Source: Acheta domesticus (lineage: Eukaryota > Arthropoda > Insecta > Orthoptera > Gryllidae). Taken from it: 64,000 nucleotides of DNA. Of this stretch, positions 1 to 10,506 are shown in pieces. A program made the position numbers and the translations under genes. The notes under the pieces are model-generated. The model saw nothing but the letters and a program-made list of their open reading frames with translations. It did not search any database and was not told the DNA's origin. The stretch is from contig JAHLJT010009436.1 in NCBI GenBank assembly GCA_031308135.1, positions 156,448,750 to 156,512,749 on the forward strand. Reading direction: 5' to 3'. Position 1 is the first letter of the stretch, and every line of letters starts with the position of its first letter.

Positions 1-65
1 TTTTGTGGTGACTGAAAGTTGTAGTGCCAGCGGAATAGTGTCGAGCAAGGGAAGTTGCCTGGCGG

Positions 66-94
66 GGCGGCGGCGGCGGCGGCGGCGGCGGCGT
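66..94. repeat. CGG trinucleotide repeat
   Basis: About nine consecutive CGG units lie in a locally GC-rich stretch (roughly 60-140) at the window edge. Such repeats occur in 5' untranslated regions and as alanine or arginine tracts, but nothing here identifies a gene. The sequence turns into AT-rich satellite-like DNA by about 150. Confidence 0.9.
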
Positions 95-159
95 GGACAG
101 GATCCGTGCGATCGACGGGCAGCGGGGGGCTTCTTTGACATCCGGCGAGCATTGCTTTG

Positions 160-630
160 CGTATTTTTGCAGAAAAGTGCATTTTGTGCCCATTCTTTTG
201 TGCAACTCGAAAAAGTGAAAATTCGATACGCCCCCTTATGATTTTCACGATTTTCGACGTTAACCCCAATGTTCTGGAAATCTGCATTCTAGCACGAAAT
301 TTCATGGCAAATTCACAGGCAAAATCCGTTTTCCGATCCGACTATAAGTTTTCCAGAAATTTGCGAAAAACTGAATTGGTTCCTGAAGAGAAATAGTTTG
401 CATAATTTGAGAAAAGTGCATTTTTCTGCATATTCTTTTCTGTAAGCCAAAACGCGAAAATTCGTCGATGATCGACGAAAAATGGCGATTGTGGATGGCA
501 TCTCGAATCAGCTGAAAATCAACGTCCAAGCCCGGAATTGCATGGCGAGTTCAGTGGTGATAAACATTTTCCCAACAGATTGTTAGATTTCCATAAATTC
601 GCGAAAACCTGAATCGCCCTCTTTTGGTCA
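160..630 (-). repeat. Diverged ~360-bp satellite units, reverse orientation
   Basis: Read on the minus strand, this stretch repeats the landmarks of the tandem satellite at 29.2-31.0 kb. These are the 'gcacttttctgcg'-like block (twice, near 175 and 415), the phrase around 'cgcgaatttctggaaaac' and the region around 'caccagtgaattc'. It amounts to a little over one unit, heavily mutated. It runs directly into a family X fragment at 636. Confidence 0.6.
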
Positions 631-635
631 ATTTT

Positions 636-757
636 TTTACTTACCCGTATACGTACGTATACACGGAGTAATATTCCTAATATAGGGAAAGTTATGAAAT
701 GCTGCGCGAAAAAATGACGAATTTTCGGCGGAAAAAAATTCATTGCCGGGTGCTGAT
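636..757 (+). repeat. Family X fragment (hairpin end)
   Basis: Carries the X-family terminal hairpin: TTACCCGTAT followed by the palindrome GTATACGTACGTATAC, then the block gaaatgctgcgcgaaaaaat and the attgccggg landmark. Homology stops after about 120 bp. Other X copies in this window run about 1.6 kb, so this is a truncated copy. Confidence 0.8.
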
Positions 758-2010
758 AACGACTTCAAATCATTATAAATTGGACGCTGTACTTGCTACA
801 GACTTCCAAAGGCGGTAATTTTATACATTTTTAGAGGTAATTCAGGAACACAAGTTTGAAAAAATCTGAAACTCAGGGTTGGGATCCTTGTTGATTTGGC
901 GTGGAATGACCTAAAACACTGAGAGGAGGAAAAGTTTCGATATGTCGCTCATTCCCACTGTTTTTTATTAGATTACAGTTTTCGTCGTCGTGGTCATCGT
1001 CAAGTCTGCCATCTAAATGCTCCCAGACGGCAGATCATAAAATGACTAAGCAGGCAGAATCTGCTAATCTAATCAATAAAAACGATGGTAAAGACAATAT
1101 CCTGTATTTTAACTAATCGTATGCTAATAAACCAATAGAGTTTGACGTGTCTTAACTGGAAAAGCGCTTTCAGCACTATTCGACAAACTGAACCCCGGAG
1201 AGCCTGCGGGCACTTCGCCACCCACAGCCATCCCTTCCCCCGACTGCCCCCCCCCGCCTTCCTCCCGGACCACCGCTTCCGCATCCGCCTCCGGCATCCC
1301 TCTCTCCCTTCCGCCTCCGCCCTCCACGCAGCCGCAAGCCGAAAAGTGAGCCTGTAATCCTCGGGATGACGAGAGCGTTCATTAATGATTGACTACACGA
1401 GCTCCTGCAGAATATTAGCTCTCGCAAATGCTGCGCTTTGGCTGAATACGGCAATTGGCAGATGCCTCGATCGAGTTCTCCTGTCTCAAGCCCTTTCAAA
1501 CACTTGAAGGATCGATCGGGTTTCTATTTCAGAAGCACAAAGTGACTGTCCCTTCACCGTAGAAGAAATGTGAAGAACTTCTAAGACCTTAGGTGACTCA
1601 AGAATGATCACTCTTTTCCCAATGAATATGTAGAGGGGAAATTTCCATTAACGAAATCACGCATGTGATACTTGCCTTTGATTGGTGCTTGGTATCACCC
1701 ATAGTGTTTTGGTATTTCTCAAGTCGGGTTCTGACGCAAAGAGATTTTTCAATTGTTAGTCCAGTCAAATGATGCTCAAAGGGTCCGATTCAAGAAAAAA
1801 TCTCGAAAGTGTTTTTCTCAACGGTTCTGTGTGTTTTTGAGGGTGCTGAATTCGAATTTGATGTTTGACACCTCAAAAAACGTCAGCTTCAAAGAGAAAA
1901 TTGCAAAAAACCCTAAAAACTTTTCTCTCTTTTTCGTTTTCCGCTTGTATTGAAACAATTGTTATTTAAAAAATTAAAATAAATAAAATTTCCTATAAGA
2001 TGCGTATTTT
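758..2010. other. No recognisable gene; GC- and pyrimidine-rich island
   Basis: I see no supported coding region. Positions about 1190-1350 form a C-rich, strongly strand-asymmetric island in otherwise AT-rich DNA. It could be an untranslated exon or promoter, but nothing decides this. The short open frames here show no recognisable protein. Confidence 0.4.
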
Positions 2011-2017
2011 TACTCTA

Positions 2018-2192
2018 GAGATTAGCTCTTTCCAGCCAACATATCTCGCGGCGGCGCTCTAGTTTCACTTTACCATGCTTGAAAACAGCTATTGCAAACA
2101 AATAATTGGTATTGTTAAATTATTAACTCTCTGATACTCACAGAATAAGTAGGGATGTATTTGCTCGCGCGGAGTATCTGTTCCTTAAAACA
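2018..2192 (+). repeat. Dispersed ~170-bp repeat, left member of an inverted pair
   Basis: Its reverse complement recurs at 8938-9112. Shared landmarks are agctctttccagccaacat, the GCGGCGG block, tagtttcactttac and the terminal cgcgcggagtatctg. Identity appears high at both ends and lower in the middle, with no homology outside. The pair could be a MITE present twice or the ends of a larger unit. Confidence 0.7.
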
Positions 2193-4397
2193 TGCAACAT
2201 AAGGTACACGTGCTTTAACTATTTTTGGATGTGGATGAAAAATACCTTCAATTACTTTTATCAGTTCTTGAATGGTAAATTAGTGTTCTTTGTCACTGTT
2301 TTCAAGAAAACAAAATAGTTTGCATCGCTGATACTACATCATCTATTCGGGGCCGGACTATGACTTGTGTTTCTGTCTTCTTTGGGGATTGATGTAATGT
2401 TTTCATGCACATCACATAATCATGTGCATCAGCAGCTGACAAATCATTTACTGCTTCTAGGCAAAATACTATAGATCGTCCAAAATCATCATTACGATTT
2501 CTCTCGAGTCATAAAAGAGTTCGTCTAACAGCTAATTTCCTCACCGTGTATACTAGATTTCGTTTCTAGAGATGCTTTTTGATTTGTTGCTTCGGGAAGT
2601 CTCGTGGTTCCCCCTCTCTGCAAATAAAATAATGAGTTTTAAAGACAAAGTCAGATATAGATGAATGTAGTTGAGGTGATTCAGCCTCTTTTTGAGCCAT
2701 CTTCAAGTAAGTAGAAATCAATTTTTCGTTTCCATGTTGCCTCCTATACTTTTCGTGGACTTCCAATTGTAGGTTACATTTAAAAGAAACTAGTGGTGTT
2801 ACCGAATGGCCCAGACTTTCCCGTATTAGTTTTCTATTTCATCTGGTCTCGGCTAGCAATTCCAAGGCCCTACCACCCGGTATGCCATCTGAAGGGAAGT
2901 TGGTTGTAAATTGAAGCAGCAGCCAGACGCCATTAGTATGGCAACATTGCGCGGGAATTTTAAATACGATAGTTTCAAATCCGAATATACTTTCTAAATG
3001 TAACGCATGCTACTTCAAACACGTCAGTTTACCCAATATATGAAATGACTATACGCACATGTGCATAGAAGATAGAAATATCTCTGTCACATGCTCTACA
3101 TACTTGAAATTTCGGGAGAAGAAAATGTCAGCAAAAATTTTACCTGAAAAGAATGTAAGCTGGATGCGAAGTCGTATCATAATAAATTTTAAAACAAATT
3201 TACTATTTTTATTTAGGTACATGTTTATGTATTTGTCATGAACGTAAACTATTACTTTTTGTTCAATTTTTAATTTTAGGCATGAAGCCTTAGCTGTAGA
3301 ACCCTCAGCCTGACATGGCATTGCTACGTCCAATGTTTTCTTTTTTTTTTTTTTGCAACATCAATCCCTTTGGAACCCATGATTCAAAATTTCACCCCTC
3401 ATATAAACAATAGTTAAATTGATAATATCCACTCGCAGATTTTATATATAAGCCAAATATGCAAGTGATGTAAGACAACTAAACAACAGACTGGTTATTT
3501 CAACACAATTACATTGAAAGTTGTTAAATGGATTTACAGCACACAGTAAAACACGTTAGAATTCATAAACATATACATATGAAATTCATATTCATATTCA
3601 CATCACAATACCAAATAGTAATTTTTCACTTACTGAAAAGGCCTACCAAAATGTGATTGTCATTGTCCATGAAGGGTAAGAAATAGATGGCACCAAGAAA
3701 ATTTCCTAAAATATCCTTGTGTATGTATTCCTTACATTGTCTATTATTAAATTTTTAGCATTTACTCTAAGGATATAGGGTTGCATGTATCTCAGGTTGA
3801 AGACATAATACTTTAATTATTACCAAACAAGACACTAAGCTAATTGATTTTCAAGTTAGTTTTTTTCTGCAAGAGGCAGTTCTATATTTCAAAGTTTCTA
3901 ATTAAGCAGCACTTCCTACCTATTAGTTTGTTTAAATGAAAATTAGTTTTTTGTACTTTTCCAAACACATGTCATATGTGAAAAATTACTTTCTTACCTT
4001 TCCAATTTAGTATTAAAATTCACTCTTCCAAATTTAGTAATAGGTGGGGAAATAAAAAAGAAAATACGTTCGTAACAATTTTATTGAAGTAATGTTTATT
4101 GATATAAGTGTATGCATCATTATATGAAGGTTAGTATATCAAGATTACAAGATTTACTTGTGAAATGATGTTTCACTGTCTTTTGAATATCCGTTCGTAC
4201 ACGCGAATACAGCACAAGACATCACCATTTTAGATATAGCGAACACACAATGAAAGCACGAACAAAAATCCCCACAATATTCAACACATCTCAGACGCTC
4301 ACTCCACTTGCCATACTAATGGCCGACTTCGTCCTCTTCAATTTGCACCCGCACACTAGCGCTGTTGCACACTCTAGTGTAGAATAGTAGTACCTCT
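2193..4397. other. No recognisable gene
   Basis: AT-rich sequence without a supported coding region. It contains one small family X end fragment (2787-2870), a T-run near 3340-3355 and short direct repeats of catattcatattc near 3590. No RNA gene or complete transposon boundary is visible. Confidence 0.5.
2787..2870 (-). repeat. Family X fragment (ACTAGTGG end)
   Basis: Begins ACTAGTGGTGTTAC and continues with the conserved gaatggcccagactttcccg and attagttttctatttc blocks. This is the X end opposite to the hairpin end. Only about 85 bp are recognisable. Confidence 0.75.
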
Positions 4398-4719
4398 ATG
4401 AGCAATTCGGACTTGACACATACTCTTGCCAGCTGCCATCTATCGCCGCCCAAATTACTTTTTAAAAATATTTTCTTTATTTTGCAGTTTCTTAATAATA
4501 GAACGAAAATGTTATTTTAATAACATTAAAGAACTGTGAAACATCGTTATAAGTGGCAATTTTCGTTGAAAAATTTAGAGCCGTTTTTAAGAGAATGGCG
4601 TTTCATCGCTATTGTAAATGCGAAATTTGAAGCTCTTTTTCACAAGAATCTTTTGTTTTCAAAAAACTTTATTTGAAGTCATTTGAAGCACTTTAACTCA
4701 CAAGTTAAATAGTGCTTAC
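4398..4719 (-). repeat. Family X copy, part 1 (split by a hAT element)
   Basis: Follows the X minus-strand consensus from the attcgga/acatactctt region through ccagctgccatctatcgccgc and into the sub-repeat block ending in agtgcttac. It resumes at 7508 after a 2.8-kb insertion. The 8 bases at 4712-4719 (GTGCTTAC) are the left target-site copy of that insertion. Confidence 0.8.
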
Positions 4720-4734
4720 GAGTGGCGTTTCTAG

Positions 4735-4834
4735 GGGGGCGGGGGGCGGAGGGGCGGAGGGCGGGGGGCGGGGGCGGGGGGCGGGGGGGGGGGGGCGGGG
4801 GGCGGGGGCGGGGGGGGCGGGGGGGGGCGGACCG
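4735..4834 (+). repeat. G-rich tract, G-quadruplex-prone
   Basis: About 100 bases made almost only of G-runs of 3 to 10 separated by single C or CA/A interruptions, just inside the left hAT terminus. Many runs of at least three Gs satisfy the general G-quadruplex pattern. It looks like a replication or slippage expansion of the GC-rich subterminal sequence of the transposon. Confidence 0.85.
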
Positions 4835-5913
4835 CCCCGGGTGACACCATCTCAGGGGTGACACCCGACCATAATTTTTTTCCTTAAATAAAAAAATTAG
4901 ATATATTTTACTTAAATCCTTGAGTTGATAAATTTTCCATTTATTGTTGATGATGTCACCCCTGAAATAATGCCACCATATATTGTTTTGATATATTCGT
5001 ATAATTAATTTGGCCTTACAATTCCTTGCACACTGAATAATAATAATTATTCCTTTTCTAAGTGAAACTAAAAGCATAAGCATGCGTATGTATTTTTCCT
5101 CCTGCTATATCAGGACGAAACCTGATTAAGCATGATGAACTGTCAACAAATACACTTAAAAAATGTTTTCGATTTTATTCTTTATTCTCTGCCGCTTTTA
5201 TTTTGTCTGTGAAGTGGTAGAATGGTAAGTGATTTATTTATAATATTTAATCATAAGATAACCCCTAGATAACCATAAAAACGTAAGTATAGCTTGACAG
5301 TTATTGATAACTTTATTACAAAATTACAACAGATTCATTAACTAAAATTATTAAATATCTTAATCTATTGTGATAGATCAATTATCAGATCAGAGTTGTG
5401 GATGAGAAAATGCCGTCGGTATAACAGAAAGTAGGTCGCGGGGGGACGAGAGTTCGTGGGCCAGCTAGTATTCGCATACCGCAGTAAATGACTGGCGCGG
5501 CTGAGACATTCGAGATGTGCCGTAAAATCTCGGGCAGCTGTGATTTGGCGTGAGCATCGCAACACCGGGGCAACGGAGCAGTGCCGAGCTGTGGGGTCCT
5601 GGGCTCGACTCCCCGGTATCCTGTACCTCGACCGGCAGGGCCGTCTGTCACCAGGCTGCAAACATGGGTTGCACTCTCGACGCCAGCGGCTGACGGTGGT
5701 AAGAACACCAAGGAGATATGGTATGTGATCCAAAGAATTTTATTTCTTGACCTCAAGTAAGAAGATAGAAGAAAAAGCTGTAGTTGTAGAATTGTAATTT
5801 TGCCATGGTAGAAAAAAAATAGTAAGAGATTTCGGCAAACAGTGTATCTAAATTCAACCAGTACTTGAGTAAATTAATCTTATGAGAGCGTAGGCTTCCG
5901 CGGCCGGAGTCAA

Positions 5914-6047
5914 TATTAAGTTGGCTGTCCGGGTGACGCCGCGTCCATGGCAAAGGTGCCGACGTTTCCGTCGCCATTCTGCGACCTTCCTCAGGGCGTC
6001 GGCACCTTTGCCATGGACGCGGCGTCACCCGGACAGCCAACTTAATA
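5914..6047. repeat. Perfect inverted repeat, 51-bp arms, 32-nt loop
   Basis: Arm 5914-5964 and arm 5997-6047 are exact reverse complements over 51 bp; only the loop 5965-5996 is unpaired. On the minus strand the loop reads CTGAGGA, then a GTCGC/GCGAC stem, then GAAA. These are elements resembling a hammerhead ribozyme core, as known from Penelope-like retroelements. Perfect arms in an otherwise decayed hAT mean that the inverted duplication is young or maintained. Confidence 0.9.
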
Positions 6048-6841
6048 ATATAAATTAATCTTAGTCAAAATCCAAATAAGAAGTATAATTTCAGAACCCA
6101 AAAATTTCCTTAAAATCATTATCCATAGCATGTGTTGTTTTCAAGTAGGGTATGAATAAATGGTAACAAGTGATTCAGCACGTACATGTCATGGAGAACG
6201 GCCGGGCAGCCCTCGAAAATGGTAATGTTCGCACAGGATGGCTGTAGAAGAGGGTTAATTTTAGAGGGAATCGAACTCACAGGATGGTAGAGTGGTCTGT
6301 TCTGGCTGAGGCTGAAACGGCGCCCATCACATTGGCGCTCACGGGTGTGTTCTGACCTAGGTTGAATCGCCGCCCCATCACACTATATTTCATTTTACAG
6401 AAATACATGTACTATTTAAAAATATGGTATAAATGATATGAAAATGTATTGAAAGTTTTCAATGTTTCTTTAATCTTTTGTCTGAACTAAATGTTTCATA
6501 GGTACAAAAGAATTTCTACTCCTTGACTTGCTCTCAAATTCCAATGTATTATAAATGAAATTTATAATATTAAAATACTGTAAGATAAGGCTAATGAAGA
6601 GCCGATATGAGTTCTCGAATTTTAGTTTCGCTGGCAGTGTTCTCCGAGTTCCGTATGCAGAGTGTCTCCTTCAACTAGTTTATTGAATTAATTTATCAAA
6701 CGAATAAACTACTAGGGATTTAGAAACATTTACCTTTGATTCAGGTACAATTGTCATTGGTCAAGCCTTGGAAACATTATCTTTCATAATTGAATGGGAT
6801 TTTGAAGAATCCCTTCCAAATTTAGTCTTAAGCTTAACATT

Positions 6842-7054
6842 TTGTTTCACAATTTATGTTCCAATGAAAGAAGTTTTTCAAAAATGAAACGTATTAAAAA
6901 TTATTTAAGATTCACAATGAGTCAGTCAAGATTAACAGATTTAGCAATATTGTCTATGGAAAATGAGGTTGCTGAAAGCATCGATTACGATGATGTAATT
7001 GCAAAATTTGCCGCTGTAAAATGTCGTAAGCATACATTTTACATTTTAATATAA
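6842..7054 (+). pseudogene. hAT transposase C-terminal (dimerisation) remnant
   Basis: The frame reads NERSFSKMKRIKNYLR, then SRLTDLAILSMENEVAES, which is the conserved hAT C-terminal dimerisation region of ZMYM1-like insect hAT proteins. About 65 residues are recognisable. There is no ATG at the start of this frame, and the N-terminal zinc finger and DDE catalytic parts are not recognisable upstream within the element. It lies near the right terminus in the + direction, as expected for the 3' end of a transposase gene. Family assignment is from remembered hAT proteins; no search was run. Confidence 0.75.
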
Positions 7055-7507
7055 ATTTCTCATTGTATTTTTCTGTATTAGATTTAGTTTGTATAAATTA
7101 TTATTGTATAAAAGACGTTTACGTGTATAAATATTTTGATGTTCTGTACTAAAAATGAATAGTTTAAAAATCGTTTTTAAATTCGACTTATTTTTCTGTA
7201 TGATTTTATGCGATATGTATGTTAAATAAAATTATTGTTACAGTATTTATGTAATTAATTAATAAAAAATATAAATAATAATGTTGAATATATAATACAA
7301 AATTAAAAATTATTATACTCTCTGATTAGTCAATAGAATGTCTCATAAGAATAAAAAAAGAAATAGATTAAACAACAAAATATTTATTACTATTTAAAAT
7401 AGAAATTACTTTCAACATATAATATTAAAAGGGGGAGGATTGCTGCTAAAATAAGGCAGACACTATCATTACCGCCCCGACTGACACCATCTCTAGGAAC
7501 GCCCCTG

Positions 7508-7805
7508 GTGATTGCAAATTTTATAAAACGTGCTTACTAACGGCCTGGGAAATATTTCAAAAAATTACATTAGTGTAATTTTTAAAAAACAAAAAATACC
7601 CCCAAATAAACTTAACGTCGTATTAAAGAGTGTTATTAGCACTATCCGTTAAACAAGTTTGAAAAAAAAATTTCGAGCCATTTTTGAGAAAATGGTTTTT
7701 GAGCGTTTCTGAAAATGAAAAAGTTTTCCTTAATTTAGCAACAGGTTTTATTCACTTTTTACTTTCGCGTGTACTATACGTAGGGAAAGTTAATGTAATT
7801 ATTAC
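7508..7805 (-). repeat. Family X copy, part 2
   Basis: Continues the X copy interrupted at 4719. It includes taaacttaacgtcgtattaaagagtg, the gccatttttgagaaaatgg block and then the hairpin-end landmarks tttagcaac(a)ggttttattcactttt and cgtgtactatacgtagggaaagtt. The middle of the X unit is missing, and the hairpin is mutated. Confidence 0.75.
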
Positions 7806-8937
7806 AAATAGCCACTCCCTGCAAAACATTATGCACACGTAATAAAACTGCAATATGCGTTCGTGATGTGGCAAATTATATTTACAATTGACTGCCCATC
7901 TCACAACAGCGCGTAAGGCTGGGTTATCACTGAAGGGTCAGTCACACGTTGGTGCATGGGTGCATGGATGATATTTCACGTGCAATCGCGAGCCAGCGCA
8001 TGAAATACTTCGTGGAATAATATGCAAGTTACAGATATTCAAAATTTGCTACTAGGATTTACTTATCACGCGCGAGAATCTGAATTATATCTATAGCTGA
8101 CCTTTTCTTGGGAATTATACAGTATATCGCTGTCGGAGATTTGCAGAAGTAGTCTACGTTTGCGTGGACCGCTTAATGTGGTGGTAGCAAAACTATCTTT
8201 AGAATTACAGCTGGAAGAGACGAGATAGCAGGGAAAGGGAGATCAGGAGATACTTTGTGTGTGAAACGGAGGTACCGCTTCTCAGTAAATATCGTTCTCG
8301 CTCGTATCAGGTGTCTTTCTCCATTGCGATGTTACATCTGGCAGAAGGATGAGACAGACTCTATGCGCATCTGTCAATGTAGCCTGTCCATACACACTCC
8401 ATGGTAAAGATTTTAAAAGAATACGATATATCATTTTTTTATCCTTAGACAATTACATAATAATCAGATAATCACTGACATGGGTGACTGGTTTCCATGT
8501 CAGTAATTGTCTAGTAATGAAATAACTATTATTCGTAATTGAGAAAACAAAAATAATATTTTTTAAAAACAAACCATACATAGTAATCGGATATAATCGG
8601 TGTTGTCCGCTGATTCCCTACTCTTGTTTTATTCTATAGTGATAGTCTATTTCTTTTTTAACCTGAAGCTTGCATTTCCAAAGATCTATAAAATTATTTG
8701 GTTCAAAATTTTTGTTTAATATCTAAAATGTCCTACTAATAACCTCAGTAGTTGATGCGACATAAAATGAAATAATTTTTTTTAAAATTTCCTCATTAGG
8801 GTTATTTTTACTTTAACTCAAAATTTGGCACATATTGACAAAACATTGTTGGTGCCATTTTTTGATGAATATATTGTATTATACATAATGTATTGTCGTA
8901 ATAAGTTTCTTATATCCCAGCTCTTATTTTGGTTTCC
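7806..8937. other. No recognisable gene; small nested hairpin
   Basis: No supported coding region. A 10-bp perfect hairpin (actgacatgg 8474-8483 with ccatgtcagt 8495-8504) is framed by a second complementary pair, tagacaatta near 8446 and taattgtcta near 8504. It may be a decayed miniature element. The sequence is otherwise featureless and AT-rich. Confidence 0.4.
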
Positions 8938-9112
8938 TAACGCTCGGATTTACAGATACTCCGCGCGAACAAACACGACCCTATTGATTCCGTGAATATA
9001 GGAGTCATTTAACAACGCCAATTATTTGTTTACTATAGTTCTTTTCAAGCATAGTAAAGTGAAACTAGAGCACCGCCGCGTGATATGTTGGCTGGAAAGA
9101 GCTATTCTGCCG
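8938..9112 (-). repeat. Dispersed ~170-bp repeat, right member of an inverted pair
   Basis: Reverse complement of 2018-2192: it starts at the cgctcggatttacagatactccgcgcg side and ends at atgttggctggaaagagct. It is slightly diverged from its partner and keeps the tagtaaagtgaaactagagc block. See the partner entry. Confidence 0.7.
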
Positions 9113-10425
9113 CTTTGGCCAGAGGCCCAAAAAGTAACCGTTTTTCAGAGCGCTCCAGCGCCTAAACCTTTTGTCATAAATTTAAAGTTAATATATGCAT
9201 TTTGTAGTAAATTGTACCTATTTAATTTAAAAAAATAATTGTTTCGATAAAACGCATATTTTTGAAGCTATAATAAAAACTGTATGTGAAGTATGGGTAC
9301 ACTCTGCGCACGTTTATTATAAATAATACGCTAAGGAAATACGACGGGTTGGTACTAGGAATATTTATAAGACGAATTCTCTTAAGAGTGTTTCTGTTGG
9401 GTGGGGAATAACGCCTTCTACCAGGAATGCACGAAAGAAATTTAAGACGAGAAATGTAGCATTTCATGCCCTATGAAGTAAGCAGAATGTAGGCACACAT
9501 GTCCATTGTCCCTCATGATACGCTGTTACGTGTTATCGTTCGTAACTCGGATACGTCCTAAGTCATTACATGCGGTTTTCGTGTCCGTAATGGGATTGAT
9601 TCCTATCCCGGAATCTATAAAGTAATATGTCGGGCGTTTTATTACATTTGTGGTGGGACTTTCTCTCTGTAGCATAGGTTGTCGGAAAAGTTGGACCTTA
9701 AACTATGAATATCTTTTAAACGTTGAAAACATTTATTTAAATAGTAGTGTTACAGAATGGCACAGACTTTTTCGCACTAGTTAGTTTCATTATTTCTTTG
9801 ATCTGGTCTTTTTCTAAAGAGATACCGTATTATTTTTAATGATGATGATAAGCATGATGATTAATTTACGGAGAACTATAAATTCCATATTCTTATACTG
9901 ACTGCAGGCAGGAGAGAAAACGTGGACTTTGTGACAATCTCTTGCTCTGCTTCTGGGTAGTAAATATCTGTCCCCGCTCCCACCCCAACCCTAACCCAAA
10001 AAGCCAGTTACAGTGTTGACACGTTTCGATGTAAAAACCGTAAAGCACATCTATAATTACAGAACATTTAATTATAATTGAACTTCGAAATGCCGACAAT
10101 AACCTAGTTTGAGTCAATTCTCTTTCAGAACTGCAAATTGGTCTACTTCCCACCAGAAACAATAGCATGTCTTACACAACCGTTTTCCACCAACAAATGG
10201 TAGAAGTGTGAATGCAATAATGATGCATTTGCCAACCTTTAGGGCAAACTTTTATATAAACGTTCAAAAGATCAGCCACATGTTTGCGGGTACTTAAAGA
10301 AAAATCTTATTTGTTAGGCGATGAACGCGTCCGCAGACACAAAACAGCGAACACGTCGCTTCGAATCCCCCGCATTTGCCGCGTCGTTTCTCTCCAAATC
10401 TTCCGGGAGTGCCATTTGCTGTGCC
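9113..10425. other. No recognisable gene; one X end fragment
   Basis: No supported coding region. Positions 9752-9800 match the ACTAGTGG end of family X on the minus strand (agtagtgttacagaatggcacagactttttcg). The rest is unassigned AT-rich DNA up to the (AAT)n array. Confidence 0.45.

Positions 10426-10491
<66 letters not shown>
10426..10491. repeat. (AAT)22 microsatellite
   Basis: Uninterrupted AAT/ATA repeat, 66 bp. It forms the 5' boundary of a truncated R4/Dong-like element. Dong-type elements are known to insert into TAA repeats, so this is likely target DNA. Confidence 0.95.
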
Positions 10492-10495
<4 letters not shown>

Positions 10496-10506
10496 GAAAC
10501 GAAAAT

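Larger units (their letters stand above)
4720..7507 (+). mobile_element. hAT DNA transposon, degenerate
   Basis: The ends are imperfect inverted repeats. The left starts gAGTGGCGTTTCTAGGGGG and the right ends CTCTAGGAACGCCCCTG, so both carry a GGCGTTcCTAG core typical of hAT termini. The flanking 8-mers GTGCTTAC (4712-4719) and GTGATTGC (7508-7515) match at 6 of 8 positions, as expected for an old 8-bp hAT target duplication. They sit exactly where one family X copy is interrupted. Subterminal motifs ggtgacaccatctc and its relatives occur near both ends. Of the transposase only the C-terminal region (6842-7054) is recognisable, so the copy is not autonomous. It also carries a G-rich tract, a perfect long hairpin and a GC-rich block around 5440-5700 that may be secondary insertions. 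Confidence 0.85.

Noticed and set aside
4679..5083. 134-codon minus-strand frame rich in P and R
   Set aside because: A by-product of the G-rich tract at a hAT end; it spans the X/hAT junction.
5365..5756. Overlapping 120-codon minus-strand frames inside the hAT
   Set aside because: Two frames overlap in a GC-rich patch without a recognisable domain. I cannot support either as coding.
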